A stretch of 43,091 nucleotides of DNA from Aquidulcibacter paucihalophilus (GCF_002105465.1 NZ_NCSQ01000159.1:1-43091), one strand, 5' to 3'. Counted from the stretch's first letter, positions 20,377 to 28,949 are shown. Program-made: numbers and translations. Notes: a model not told the origin generated them from the sequence alone.

Positions 20377-21240
20377 ATGCTACTCACATGCCCTCAATGT
20401 TCTGCGAAGTACAATGTCGCTGATGGTGCGATTCCGCCATCGGGGCGCACTGTCCGCTGTGCGGCATGTGGAAACTCGTGGCGGGCCATGCCAGAAGGGG
20501 CCATTGGCTATCCAACAACCACACCAAGACCCCCCAGTGCGGCTGAAGTAAAGAAGGCCGGATTGCTGGCAAAACTGGGGCTTGGCAGCAATAAAGCCAA
20601 GCGTGGCAAGCTGGAGCCGCATGAATTGGCGCGTCAAAAGGCGTTGAACCAAATCAAGACCACCCACCGATTAGCTGCGACCATTCCGTGGGCCATCAGC
20701 TTTAGTCTCTTGATCGGGATATTGTGGGCTGCAGCTCTGTATCGGTCAGACATTGTGCGGGCTTGGCCCAAATCGGCAACGGCCTTTGCGGCGGTTGGTC
20801 TGCCAGCCAATCTTTATGGTGTGGATATACGCGACATCACAATCATTTCATCTGCCGATGAGAAGGGGCCCAAGATTGAAGTGAAAGGTGTGCTTCAATC
20901 GCTCTCGCGTTCGCCGGAATTCATTCCCTATCTCAAAGTCTCCTTGGTCGATTCAAAAGGCCTAGAGCGTTTGTCCTGGATGGTGGATCCCGGGATCGAA
21001 AGCTTGGGCCCCGGCAAGTCGCATCGATTTGTCAGTTCGCGCTCCAACCCCGTACGCGGCAGCCTGAAAGCGGTCATCACCTTTGCTGATCCCCCGCGTA
21101 AGGGCCCAAGGCCTAAACCAGAGCCGCCCATGGGGAAGTCTGGCTTGATGGGGGCAGAGCCTGCAGCCCCGGCCAAGCCCGCCGCTGTTCCAATGGTTGA
21201 CCATGGCGAAGGCCATGACGCCCCTGTGGCGGCACGTTAA
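20377..21240 (+). CDS. MJ0042-type zinc-ribbon membrane protein
   Basis: A 287-residue protein beginning with an MJ0042-type zinc ribbon (LTCPQCSAKYNVADGAIP, then VRCAACGNSW; four Cys as two CxxC pairs). This is followed by a basic linker, one membrane helix at about 106-125 (IPWAISFSLLIGILWAAALY), and a periplasmic domain at about 145-235 resembling DUF3426-like beta domains (IEVKGVLQSLSRSP, LVDSKGLERLSW). The C-terminus is Pro/Ala-rich. Role unknown. The consistent placement opposite ftsE hints at an envelope or division link, but that is inference. hpt starts 21 bases downstream and may be co-transcribed. Confidence 0.85.
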   Translation: MLLTCPQCSAKYNVADGAIPPSGRTVRCAACGNSWRAMPEGAIGYPTTTPRPPSAAEVKKAGLLAKLGLGSNKAKRGKLEPHELARQKALNQIKTTHRLAATIPWAISFSLLIGILWAAALYRSDIVRAWPKSATAFAAVGLPANLYGVDIRDITIISSADEKGPKIEVKGVLQSLSRSPEFIPYLKVSLVDSKGLERLSWMVDPGIESLGPGKSHRFVSSRSNPVRGSLKAVITFADPPRKGPRPKPEPPMGKSGLMGAEPAAPAKPAAVPMVDHGEGHDAPVAAR

Positions 21241-21261
21241 GAAAGAAAAGAGGCGGGACCC

Positions 21262-21786
21262 GTGACGTCACATTTGGATATTTTGGTTTCCGCGCATGAA
21301 ATCGACAGCCGTATTCAAGAGCTGACGGGCCAGATTGCTGGCCGGTTGGACGACGATGCCGTAGTGGTCGGCTTGTTGCAGGGTGCATTTGTTTTCATGG
21401 CAGATGTGGTCCGCGGTTTGGCCCGGCACGGCAAAACCCCGCGCACGGACTTTCTGTGGCTTTCAAGCTATGGCGACGGGCATGAAAGTGGGGGCCGCAT
21501 CAATGTCTTGGCGGATTTGCAGAAACCTATCGCCGGGCGGCAAGTGCTGATCGTCGATGATGTTTATGATACGGGCCGCACGATCCTGTTTGCCAAATCC
21601 TATCTGGCGTCTAAGGGTGCGCGTGAGGTTTTAACCTGTTTGCTTGCGCGCAAACCTTTGGCAGCAGAGCTGCCTGCCCCCGACTATCTGGGCTTTGACC
21701 TGCCAGACCGCTTCTTGGTCGGCTATGGTTTGGATGATGCGGGCAGGGGCCGCGGCCTTCCCGATATTTGTGCGGTTAAGACTTAG
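21262..21786 (+). CDS. hpt: hypoxanthine phosphoribosyltransferase
   Basis: Purine salvage enzyme joining hypoxanthine or guanine with PRPP to give IMP or GMP; 174 residues. The PRPP-binding loop is VLIVDDVYDTGRT (about 94-106). VVGLLQGAFVFMADVVRGL is the pyrophosphate loop region, DFLWLSSYG the flexible loop, and LPDRFLVGYGLDDAGRGRGLPDI the base-binding end. The start is a GTG at 21262 preceded by GAGGCGGGA, with no better ATG nearby. The 3' end overlaps that of the convergent gene at 21776 by 11 bases. Confidence 0.95.
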   Translation: MTSHLDILVSAHEIDSRIQELTGQIAGRLDDDAVVVGLLQGAFVFMADVVRGLARHGKTPRTDFLWLSSYGDGHESGGRINVLADLQKPIAGRQVLIVDDVYDTGRTILFAKSYLASKGAREVLTCLLARKPLAAELPAPDYLGFDLPDRFLVGYGLDDAGRGRGLPDICAVKT

Positions 21787-22105
21787 GGTCATTCGGGTCC
21801 GTCTGGAGACGGGCGAGGATTTGTTTCCAGCGTACCGCTACCCAAATGAGAGACCAAGCATTGCCTAAGAAGACAATGGGCAGGGCCCAAAAAAGCCGGG
21901 TCTTCATGTCGCGCTCAATCACCCAAACCGCAAGCCCATAGAGCACAAAGCCGAGATAGAGGTCAAAAAGCGATACCCGACCCCACGGCATGGCCGTGAT
22001 GGCCCCAAACTCTGCCGCAAAGTCACCGCGCACACTGGCCCAGCCGATCAGCGCCGTAAAAGCCACAGCCAACACAATCAGGATCAAACGAATAGGATGG
22101 GTCAT
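21776..22105 (-). CDS. small membrane protein, possibly DUF1475-like
   Basis: A 109-residue protein with three likely membrane helices (about 5-24, 45-64 and 71-92). The stretch RVSLFDLYLGFVLYGLAVWVIERD followed by FWALPIVFLGNAWSLIWVAVRW resembles the small DUF1475-type membrane family, but I hold that loosely. The C-terminus is a short charged tail. Function unknown. Its end overlaps the hpt stop by 11 bases on the opposite strand. Confidence 0.65.
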   Translation of the reverse strand: MTHPIRLILIVLAVAFTALIGWASVRGDFAAEFGAITAMPWGRVSLFDLYLGFVLYGLAVWVIERDMKTRLFWALPIVFLGNAWSLIWVAVRWKQILARLQTDPNDPKS

Positions 22106-22183
22106 GCGTGCTGATTTAGCACGATTGCGCCGAAGTTCGAGGTGTCTTTGCTTTTGGGGGAGGATGCTAAGTGAGCCAGACGC

Positions 22184-22417
22184 TCAAGCCTCTTTCTGCC
22201 GCTTTGCGTAGTTTCGCCCGAGCCAGAGGACTAAGCGCCTAAAGAAGAGACTTAAGCTTTCGAACAACACCGCAAACACAAACCCGCCCGATAGGATGAT
22301 CGCCAATTGGCGGCCATCGAGCGGACCACACACCACCAAATAATATATCAAAGTGGCCAATGAGAAGCCTATGAATGAGGTGATGAAGCTTTTCATATCA
22401 AACCCCAACCGCTTCAA
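22184..22417 (-). CDS. small two-helix membrane protein, unknown
   Basis: A 77-residue protein with two hydrophobic segments (about 10-29 and 38-58) and a basic C-terminus (RRLVLWLGRNYAKRQKEA), giving a hairpin topology in the inner membrane. No family recognised. The start may be the ATG at 22417 or the one seven codons later (MKSFITSF). It lies 78 bases from the next minus-strand gene and is divergent from the adenosyltransferase. Confidence 0.5.
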   Translation of the reverse strand: MKRLGFDMKSFITSFIGFSLATLIYYLVVCGPLDGRQLAIILSGGFVFAVLFESLSLFFRRLVLWLGRNYAKRQKEA

Positions 22418-22580
22418 CCCCCGCTATTCATTTAAATCTACACCACCACTTTAGATCGAATATCTTTACCGTTCAAGCTGGGCTGGCCAGCGCGCCCTTC
22501 CCGCAAAATAGCAGCTTCGTGCTTTGGCAGGAAAGCTTCGGACCTATAGTAAGGCTTTAGACAGAGACATAGGATGAAGC

Positions 22581-23159
22581 ATGGTCACGCTGAATAAGAT
22601 TTACACGCGCACCGGCGATAAGGGCACCACCAGCCTTGCGACAGGCGAGACTGTGCCAAAATTTGATGCCCGGGTTGAGGCCTATGGTGCCGTGGACGAG
22701 GCTAATACCGCCATTGGTGTAGCGCGCCTACACTGCGCGGCAGATGGGGAACTCGACGCGATTTTGGGCCGCATCCAAAATGATTTGTTTGATCTGGGTG
22801 CCGATTTGGCGACGCCCGAACGCGGTAAGCCCTTGGGCTGGGATGCCTTGCGCATCCTGCCCAATCAAGTGACGCGGCTTGAAAACGAAATCGATGCGAT
22901 GAACGCGGCCATTCCAGCCCTTGATTCCTTCATCCTGCCTGGTGGGACTGCTTTGTCGGCCTATCTGCATGTCGCCCGCACCATCACCCGGCGGGCAGAG
23001 CGGCAAGTCGCAGCGCTTATGCAGACCGAAGGCGAAGTCGTCTCCGATGCAGTGCTGCACTATCTCAACCGCCTGTCCGACTTATTGTTCGTGGCGGGCC
23101 GTCGCGCCAATGCCAATGGGGCAGAGGATGTAAAATGGGTGCCGGGGCTGACGCGCTAA
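22581..23159 (+). CDS. PduO/MMAB-type cob(I)alamin adenosyltransferase
   Basis: Transfers the adenosyl group of ATP to cob(I)alamin, giving adenosylcobalamin. The 192-residue helical-bundle enzyme shows the ATP-binding N-terminus KIYTRTGDKGTTSLATGE, then RVEAYGAVDEANTAIGVAR, FILPGGTALSAYLHVARTITRRAER and YLNRLSDLLFVAGRRAN. The conserved Arg and Glu of RTITRRAER sit at the trimer-interface ATP site. The product could serve methylmalonyl-CoA mutase, which fits the presence of mmsA in this window; the mutase itself is not here. I see no cobalamin riboswitch in the upstream 160 bases. Confidence 0.94.
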   Translation: MVTLNKIYTRTGDKGTTSLATGETVPKFDARVEAYGAVDEANTAIGVARLHCAADGELDAILGRIQNDLFDLGADLATPERGKPLGWDALRILPNQVTRLENEIDAMNAAIPALDSFILPGGTALSAYLHVARTITRRAERQVAALMQTEGEVVSDAVLHYLNRLSDLLFVAGRRANANGAEDVKWVPGLTR

Positions 23160-23181
23160 ACCCGGCGCTGCGGTAAAGGCC

Positions 23182-23988
23182 CTATTGGGCGACATCTTCA
23201 ACGATTTTGAACTCAATCCGGCGATTCTTGGCATCGGCCTCGGCATTGCCGCGGGCATCCTTGGGCTGGGTTTCGCCATAACCTGACACGCCCAAAAGGC
23301 TTGCCGGTACGGACTTGGACACCAGATAATCTGCGACCGACTGCGCGCGCCGCTCTGACAGCGCTTGGTTAGCGGTGGCATCGCCACGCGCATCTGTATG
23401 CCCGCCCAATTCCACCCGATAGGTCTCGCAACGCTTAGCCACCGCTGCCAAGGCATCGAGCAAGGGCTTTGACTCCTCCGCCAGCACCGCACTGCCTGAG
23501 CCAAAATTGATCACCCGCCCCTCCAGCAGTGTGTCATAGGCGGTTTGGCAGGCTTTCGCATCGGGCGCGGCACCCATGGTAGAGGCGGCATCTGGCGCAT
23601 CGGCTAGGGCTTGGCCCGCCAAAGTAATCGCATTTTCCAGCGCGAGGACAACGCCCACATGGCTTGGATCCTTCAAAACGGCCTGTTTCACCACCTCAAA
23701 AGCCCGCGTGCGATCATCTGCCTCCTGCGTATCGCCAGAGATGGTCAAAACCCCAGACTCAAAGGTCACTTCGGCAAAGGACAGTTTCTCTTCATCCAGC
23801 GCCAAACGGGCAAGGTTGCGCCAATCGGTCTTTTTCGGCGCTTCGGCTTCTGCGGGTTTGTCGGGCATGGCGGGCTTGAGCGGGCCGGTGAGCGACAGAC
23901 CAGTTGCTGCCAGTGCCGCAAAAATCGCAACGGCCACACCTGTTCCCGATGCAAGGGCTTTCCGGCGGCGTCGCGACTTTTCGCTCAT
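23182..23988 (-). CDS. OmpA-family peptidoglycan-binding protein
   Basis: A 268-residue envelope protein. A basic N-terminus (EKSRRRRK) and one hydrophobic segment (about 14-36) form an uncleaved anchor or signal; there is no lipobox Cys. A middle part contains a BON-like strand-helix segment (FAEVTFESGVLTISGDTQ). The C-terminal OmpA domain at about 155-265 has INFGSGSAVL, the diaminopimelate-binding GGHTDARGDATANQALSERRA, VSGYGETQPKD and NRRIEFKI. It probably tethers the inner membrane or a periplasmic partner to peptidoglycan. It converges on the adenosyltransferase with 22 bases between stops. Confidence 0.9.
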   Translation of the reverse strand: MSEKSRRRRKALASGTGVAVAIFAALAATGLSLTGPLKPAMPDKPAEAEAPKKTDWRNLARLALDEEKLSFAEVTFESGVLTISGDTQEADDRTRAFEVVKQAVLKDPSHVGVVLALENAITLAGQALADAPDAASTMGAAPDAKACQTAYDTLLEGRVINFGSGSAVLAEESKPLLDALAAVAKRCETYRVELGGHTDARGDATANQALSERRAQSVADYLVSKSVPASLLGVSGYGETQPKDARGNAEADAKNRRIEFKIVEDVAQ

Positions 23989-24201
23989 TACGCAATCTTT
24001 CTCTGATGAGCTCGCTCTTGCGGCTGAAAACAGACGTTAGAGGGTTTGTCTAACCCTGCTTTTTCCGAGTGTCACCTTGATTCCTGTATCAAAACACCGT
24101 GTGCATTTTGGGATGGCGCAGTGAAATCAGGCAGATTGATTGCCGCCCGCCTCATGTCGCGATAAACACCGCCTCCAACTTTTCTCCCACCGGGCCTCAC
24201 G

Positions 24202-25683
24202 ATGACCGAAACCAAACAAAATGCGCCGAGCCGTCCGCTCGCTCGCTCGCCGCGCGGCTTTATCGACCGCCGGGCAGATGCCCTATTGGCAGAGCGCAGC
24301 GTCGTGGAAAAAGTCCTGCGCGTCTATGAAACCTGGGGCTATGAGCGCTTAGAGACCCCCAGTTTTGAATATGCCGATGCGCTGGGTAAATTCCTGCCAG
24401 ATCAAGATCGTCCCAATGAAGGCGTGTTCGCGCTGGAGGATGATGACGGCCAATGGATGAGTTTGCGCTATGATTTAACCGCGCCTTTGGCCCGCTTTGC
24501 CGCCCAAAACTGGGATAGTTTACCCAAGCCGTTTCGCCGTTGTGCCGCAGGGCCTGTCTGGCGCAATGAAAAGCCCGGCCCCGGTCGCTATCGCGAATTC
24601 TGGCAATGTGACGCCGATTGCGTCGGCTCTGCAAGGCCCGAAGCCGATGCTGAAGCCATTGCCATGGGAGCAGCCGCTGTGGAGGCCGCTGGCGTGCCGC
24701 GCGGGCTCTATGTCGTCAATGTCTCAAACCGCAAACTGCTTGACGGGCTTTTGGCCAAGATTGGCGTCGACGTGGCTGATACCACCACGCGTCTGGGCGT
24801 GCTGCGGGCCGTCGATAAGCTCGATCGCTTAGGCCCCGAAGGGGTAGAGCTTTTGTTGGGCGCAGGCCGCAAGGATGAGTCGGGCGATTTCACCAAGGGC
24901 GCAGGGCTTGGGGCCAATGCCATCGGCCAAGTCATGGCCTTTACCTCCACCCGTAAAGCAACCCGCTTAGAGACTTTAGCCGCCCTCGAAGCGGTGGTGG
25001 GCGATACGGCGCTGGGAGCAGAAGGTGTGGCAGAGCTTGGGGCAATTGATGCGACCTTGCGCGCGCTTGATGTTTTCGAAGATCGCGCCTTCTTTGATCC
25101 GGCCATTGTGCGTGGCCTTGAATATTATACCGGCCCTGTGTTTGAAGCCGAACTTCTGACCGAAACCTTGGATGAGAAGGGCAATAAGGTTCGCTTTGGC
25201 TCTATCGGGTCTGGTGGTCGCTATGATGATTTGGTGATGCGCTTCCGGGGCGAACGGGCACCCGCAACCGGCTTCTCTCTGGGCGTGTCCCGCTTGGTTG
25301 CGGCCTTGTCGGCCTCAGGTCGTCCGCCAGAAGCGGCCCAAGGCCCGGTCGTCATCCTCGCCCTCGATAGCGAGGCGATGGCAGGCTATATGCAAATGGC
25401 CGGTGAGCTGCGCGCCGCCGGCATTGCCGCAGAAGTCTATCTCGGCAGTTCTGGCATGAAAGCACAGATGAAATATGCCGACCGCCGTAAAGCCCCCGTC
25501 GTGGTGATGGAAGGCAGCCAAGAGCGTGAAGCCGGCAAAGTGACCTTAAAGGACCTCAATCTGGGGGCGCAATTGGCCCAATCGATTGTTTCGAACGAGG
25601 CCTGGCGGCGCGAGCGTCCCGCCCAAGTGGAAGTCCCGCGCACCCAACTGGTCCAAGCCGTGCAGGACATGCTAAAGCCATGA
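24202..25683 (+). CDS. hisS: histidyl-tRNA synthetase, divergent alphaproteobacterial type
   Basis: Class II synthetase charging tRNA-His; 493 residues. Motif 1 region is about 33-55. Motif 2 is GPVWRNEKPGPGRYREFWQCDAD at about 117-139, with the catalytic Arg at 121. The His-specific boxes RGLEYYTGPVFE and SIGSGGRYDDLV follow, and the anticodon-binding domain is about 390-493. Motif 2 differs from the usual ERPQKGRYRQFHQ form: the Gln is Gly and RQFHQ is REFWQ. That fits the lineage of alphaproteobacteria whose tRNA-His has lost the otherwise universal G-1. hisZ overlaps by 4 bases (ATGA), making a hisS-hisZ-hisG operon. Confidence 0.95.
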   Translation: MTETKQNAPSRPLARSPRGFIDRRADALLAERSVVEKVLRVYETWGYERLETPSFEYADALGKFLPDQDRPNEGVFALEDDDGQWMSLRYDLTAPLARFAAQNWDSLPKPFRRCAAGPVWRNEKPGPGRYREFWQCDADCVGSARPEADAEAIAMGAAAVEAAGVPRGLYVVNVSNRKLLDGLLAKIGVDVADTTTRLGVLRAVDKLDRLGPEGVELLLGAGRKDESGDFTKGAGLGANAIGQVMAFTSTRKATRLETLAALEAVVGDTALGAEGVAELGAIDATLRALDVFEDRAFFDPAIVRGLEYYTGPVFEAELLTETLDEKGNKVRFGSIGSGGRYDDLVMRFRGERAPATGFSLGVSRLVAALSASGRPPEAAQGPVVILALDSEAMAGYMQMAGELRAAGIAAEVYLGSSGMKAQMKYADRRKAPVVVMEGSQEREAGKVTLKDLNLGAQLAQSIVSNEAWRRERPAQVEVPRTQLVQAVQDMLKP

Positions 25684-26813
25684 ACCAAGAGACGGGTCCT
25701 AAAATGCAGGCCGCTTGGGCTGCCTTAAAGGCTCGGGGCGGGCAAGAGGTGGCGTTGCCAACCCTATTGCCTGCGGCTTTGGTGCTGGAATTGGCTGGCG
25801 AAGACGTGCGCCCACGTCTTTATTTTGCATCAGGGCCAGATGGGGCGGAATTATGCTTGCGCGCCGATTTAACCATTCCTGCCGCGTTGAACTATGTCCA
25901 AAATGCCACCGCCGATAACGAACCTGTGGCGTGGGTATGCGAGGGTAAGGTGTTTCGGGCGCCCAAGGTCGGCGAAGACCGCGCCCCCGAATTCGTGCAG
26001 ATCGGCTTGGAACGCTTCGGCGATGGCGACCGGATTGAAGCCGATGTGACCGTCTTCCTTGCCGCCTGGGAAGCCTGCCAAGCGGCTGGCGAGCACCATC
26101 TTTATGTGCGCCTTTGCGATGGCGGTTTGTTGCCGCACATCATCGCTAAGGCTGATCTGCCCGATCCGTGGAACAGCGCGTTAGGCGAAGTGGCCAGCCA
26201 TCAAAGCGCGCTGAAGCGCGTGCTGGCCCAAGCCAGTGGCAGCGCACCAAGCCGCCAAATCAGCGCCCTTGAGCGCACGATTGCCGAACTTGACCCTGAG
26301 CGCGCCCGCAGCACGGTCGCAGAGGTGCTGACGCTCGCCAATCTGTCGCTGCCCGGTAATCGGCAGTTAAGCCATGTCGCCGACCGCTTGGCGGCACGGG
26401 CCAAGCGCGCCATTGCCAAACCCCTTGCGCCCGAATTGGCCGAAACCTTAACCAAGCTCATTCAGCTCCATAGCCAAGGTTCGCTCGCCGCTAGTTTGGA
26501 TGAATGCGTCGTTTTGGCGGGGAAGCTGGGCGTTGATCTCATGGATTGGCGCCAAGCCTGGACCTTGCGGCTAGACCGGATTCAGCAGGAAGCCCCCGAG
26601 GCCTTGGCCCATGCCCATTTTGAGGCCTTAAGCCCGGAAGCCTTTGACTATTACGATGGCATGGCCTTTGACTTTGCGGCAGACCCCAGCTTTGCGCGGC
26701 CTGTGGCGACCGGTGGGCGCTATGACACCTTGGTGGGCGAGATTTCCTCTGGCACACGTCAGGCGCGGGCCGTTGGCTGCGTGATCCGCCCCGCGCGATT
26801 TGGAGGACGGTAA
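25680..26813 (+). CDS. hisZ: ATP phosphoribosyltransferase regulatory subunit
   Basis: A 377-residue HisRS-like protein without tRNA charging, which forms a hetero-octamer with the short HisG and is needed for its activity and histidine feedback. It retains the class II core (LCLRADLTIPAALNYV, VCEGKVFRAPKVGEDRAPEFVQIGLERFG, YYDGMAFDFA, ATGGRYDTLVG) but lacks the anticodon-binding domain. The start overlaps hisS in ATGA. hisG begins one base after its stop. The pairing with a short HisG is the expected arrangement. Confidence 0.95.
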   Translation: MNQETGPKMQAAWAALKARGGQEVALPTLLPAALVLELAGEDVRPRLYFASGPDGAELCLRADLTIPAALNYVQNATADNEPVAWVCEGKVFRAPKVGEDRAPEFVQIGLERFGDGDRIEADVTVFLAAWEACQAAGEHHLYVRLCDGGLLPHIIAKADLPDPWNSALGEVASHQSALKRVLAQASGSAPSRQISALERTIAELDPERARSTVAEVLTLANLSLPGNRQLSHVADRLAARAKRAIAKPLAPELAETLTKLIQLHSQGSLAASLDECVVLAGKLGVDLMDWRQAWTLRLDRIQQEAPEALAHAHFEALSPEAFDYYDGMAFDFAADPSFARPVATGGRYDTLVGEISSGTRQARAVGCVIRPARFGGR

Positions 26814-26814
26814 G

Positions 26815-27513
26815 ATGGCACGCCTCATCTTGGCGCTACCCTCCAAAGGTCGCCTGAAAGAACAATGCGAAGCTTGGCTTGCCAAAAAAGGCCTCGTCCT
26901 GCGCCAAACGGGCGGCGAACGCGGCTATAGCGCGACGCTGGATGGGTTTGACGATATCCAAATCCGCTTGGCCTCGGCCAGCGAAATCGGCAAAGCCTTG
27001 CTTGCGGGGGATATTCACCTCGGCATTACGGGTGAAGACATTGTGCGCGAGGCGGCCAGCGATGTCGATACGCGCTTGAGCATCGAAGCGCGCCTTGGCT
27101 TTGGCCGCGCCGATGTGGTGGTGGCGGTGCCCAATGGCTGGATCGATGTCGAGACCATGGCAGACCTCGCCGAAGTCGCCACCGATATGCGTCGCCAAAC
27201 CGGGCGGCGGTTCCGCATCGCAACGAAATTTACCCGCCTCACAGCTCAATTCATGCGTGACCATCATGTCGCCGATCACCGCATCGTCGACAGCGCCGGC
27301 GCAACAGAAGGTGCGCCGGCTGCAGGCATTGCCGAAGCCATTGTCGACATCACCACATCCGGGGCCACCTTAACCGCCAATGCCCTGAAAATCCTCGATG
27401 ACGGCGTGATCTTGAAAAGCGAGTCCTGCCTGATGAAGTCCAAGCTTGCCGACTGGACCGAGGCAACCAACGCCACCGCTGCCCTCCTCTTCAAGCGGTT
27501 GGATTTGGCTTAG
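26815..27513 (+). CDS. hisG: ATP phosphoribosyltransferase catalytic subunit, short form
   Basis: Joins ATP and PRPP in the first, feedback-controlled step of histidine synthesis. The 232-residue protein is the short form (HisG_S) lacking the C-terminal regulatory domain, so it depends on HisZ next door. Visible motifs: LILALPSKGRLKEQ, DIHLGITGEDIVRE, RFRIATKFTRLTAQFM, and the PRPP loop in AEAIVDITTSGATLTANAL. The start ATG at 26815 follows the hisZ stop by one base and has GGAGG just upstream inside hisZ. Confidence 0.96.
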   Translation: MARLILALPSKGRLKEQCEAWLAKKGLVLRQTGGERGYSATLDGFDDIQIRLASASEIGKALLAGDIHLGITGEDIVREAASDVDTRLSIEARLGFGRADVVVAVPNGWIDVETMADLAEVATDMRRQTGRRFRIATKFTRLTAQFMRDHHVADHRIVDSAGATEGAPAAGIAEAIVDITTSGATLTANALKILDDGVILKSESCLMKSKLADWTEATNATAALLFKRLDLA

Positions 27514-27529
27514 ACATGCACGTTGAGCC

Positions 27530-27612
27530 GTAGGGTGCAGTCCTGCTGGCCTAGACCAACCCCGTAAGCTTAAAATGACTATGGGGCATTCCAAGGATGG
27601 AAAGCACCCTAC
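27530..27612. repeat. inverted-repeat element after hisG
   Basis: The arms GTAGGGTGC (27530-27538) and GCACCCTAC (27604-27612) are exact reverse complements 65 bases apart, in the gap between hisG and the convergent thioesterase gene. The right arm plus its flank (GCACCCTAC, then S-GCGCGA) recurs near 42936-42951, suggesting a short dispersed palindromic element. Confidence 0.5.
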
Positions 27613-27626
27613 CGCGCGAACTTGGC

Positions 27627-28097
27627 TTAACCGTCAGCCCGTGGGTGTCGGGCGGGTAAAGGGGTAGGTACCACGGTTGAGGTGGCGCGGGCGACGAGTT
27701 TGCCGTCGGCATCAAACAAATCGGCCTCTAAAAAGGCGGCCTTATTGCCCCATTTAACCACGCGGCCTTCGGCTTCCACAGGGCCAGCTAGGCAGGGACG
27801 CAGGAAGGTGGTTTTGAGTTCTAAGGTAGGGACCGCATAGGCCATTTGCCCGGCAACAATGCCCGCAATCGCCATGGCTTCATCCAGCATCGCCGTGACA
27901 AAACCCCCTTGCAGCGCGCCGCGCGGATTGCACCACGCCGCTTGGCCGACCATTTTGATCCGCACTTTTCCGGCAGCCTGATCAATCGAGAGGACTTCTA
28001 AGCCCAAAGTGTCCGAGCAGGCGGGGCGGAATTTGGCTTGGGTAAATTTTGCCAGAACTTCCGCATCGCTGCGGGCTGGGCGGGCCGCTTCGCTCAC
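27627..28097 (-). CDS. PaaI-like hotdog-fold thioesterase
   Basis: A 156-residue acyl-CoA thioesterase-like protein. The hotdog signature is WCNPRGALQGGFVTAMLDEAMAIAG (about 55-79), where Asn and the GG-F/V-AMLDEAM helix correspond to PaaI/YbgC-type active sites. It is followed by VPTLELKTTFLRPCLAGPV and a strand-rich end. It probably hydrolyses an acyl-CoA or aromatic-CoA thioester; substrate unknown. The ATG overlaps the sspB stop by 4 bases, so it is translationally coupled to sspB. Confidence 0.88.
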   Translation of the reverse strand: MSEAARPARSDAEVLAKFTQAKFRPACSDTLGLEVLSIDQAAGKVRIKMVGQAAWCNPRGALQGGFVTAMLDEAMAIAGIVAGQMAYAVPTLELKTTFLRPCLAGPVEAEGRVVKWGNKAAFLEADLFDADGKLVARATSTVVPTPLPARHPRADG

Positions 28098-28570
28098 TTC
28101 TTGCGCCGGAATGCATCGAGGCTGACGACAGCGCCCGTGCTGGGCGCTTTGACGACAGTATCTTCGACTTCGGTTTCCAACACATCATCATCCAAATCCG
28201 CGTCGGGCGAGAGATCGTCCACCACGTCAAACGGTAAGGCAAAGCGCACCGATGGGTCATAGAAGCGGGTGATGGCTGCAAACGGAATCACGATGCGTTG
28301 CGGCACCCCACCAAAATGCAAGGTGATGGCAAAGAAATCGTCGCGCACTTCCAGACCTTCATATTGGTGCTGGATCACAATGGTCATCTCGTCGGGATAT
28401 TTTGCCGCCAAATATTGTGCGACTTGCACACCGCGCGCCCGGGTGCGGAAGCTGATGTAGAAATGGTGGTCTGCAGGCAGGCCTGTCAGCGCGACTTTGA
28501 TCGCGTCGCGCACGACGCCGCGAAGGGCGTCTTGGGTTAGTTTCGCATAGCCGATGAGGTCTTCCGACAT
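28094..28570 (-). CDS. sspB: SspB, ClpXP adaptor for tmRNA-tagged proteins (alpha type)
   Basis: A 158-residue adaptor that binds the tmRNA degradation tag and tethers it to ClpX. The globular tag-binding domain is about 1-118: YAKLTQDALRGVVRDAI, HHFYISFRTRARGV, YPDEMTIVIQHQYEGLEV, FFAITLHFGGVPQRIVIPFAAITRFYDPSV. An acidic, flexible linker (SPDADLDDDVLETEVED) follows, then the C-terminal ClpX-binding peptide VVSLDAFRRKK. Only about 1.1 kb separates it from ssrA, the gene for the RNA that encodes its ligand, on the same strand. Confidence 0.93.
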   Translation of the reverse strand: MSEDLIGYAKLTQDALRGVVRDAIKVALTGLPADHHFYISFRTRARGVQVAQYLAAKYPDEMTIVIQHQYEGLEVRDDFFAITLHFGGVPQRIVIPFAAITRFYDPSVRFALPFDVVDDLSPDADLDDDVLETEVEDTVVKAPSTGAVVSLDAFRRKK

Positions 28571-28931
28571 CTGGCCCGTCTCCTGCAGTTTGCCACTTTT
28601 GGCGTTATCATTATGCGAGTCTTCTTAATCCCGCTTTCGCCTGTGCGCAATCGACTTCGGTGTCCAAGCGAACCCTAGCACCCATGGGGCGAGTGGGGTA
28701 TCGCTTGGGTCAGACGCGGTGGATTTTGACGGCCGAAAAGATCTTTGAATGTGTGATGAGGCATTCTGTAAAAACCCTCGAAATTATCGATCAAATTCAA
28801 TGGTCTATAATATTTGAAAATGAGTGATTTATGGTCACCATGGGTAATATTTTGCTAAATTTACCCGTTGGTTACCGTTTCGGATAAGTTTGCTCACTTG
28901 AGCGTGCGTAATTTTCATCAGCAGAGCGGAT
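28571..28931. other. AT-rich intergenic region with a long hairpin
   Basis: About 360 bases between divergent sspB and the gene at 28950. The stem CCAAGCGA (28664-28671) with TCGCTTGG (28701-28708), extendable by two G-U pairs to 28662-28710, encloses smaller CCC/GGG pairings. It could be an sspB leader structure or a dispersed palindrome. The right half (28780-28880) is much richer in A and T and contains TATAAT at 28806-28811, a possible -10 box on the plus strand without a good -35. No tRNA or coding frame seen. Confidence 0.45.
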
Positions 28932-28949
28932 TTGGAGATTGCGGGCTCG

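Noticed and set aside
22418..22580. Possible cobalamin riboswitch before the adenosyltransferase
   Set aside because: The conserved B12-box pattern could not be found in the 160 bases upstream.
28806..28811. TATAAT as promoter of the gene at 28950
   Set aside because: No acceptable -35 lies 16-18 bases upstream and the distance to the start is long; kept only as a note in the intergenic entry.
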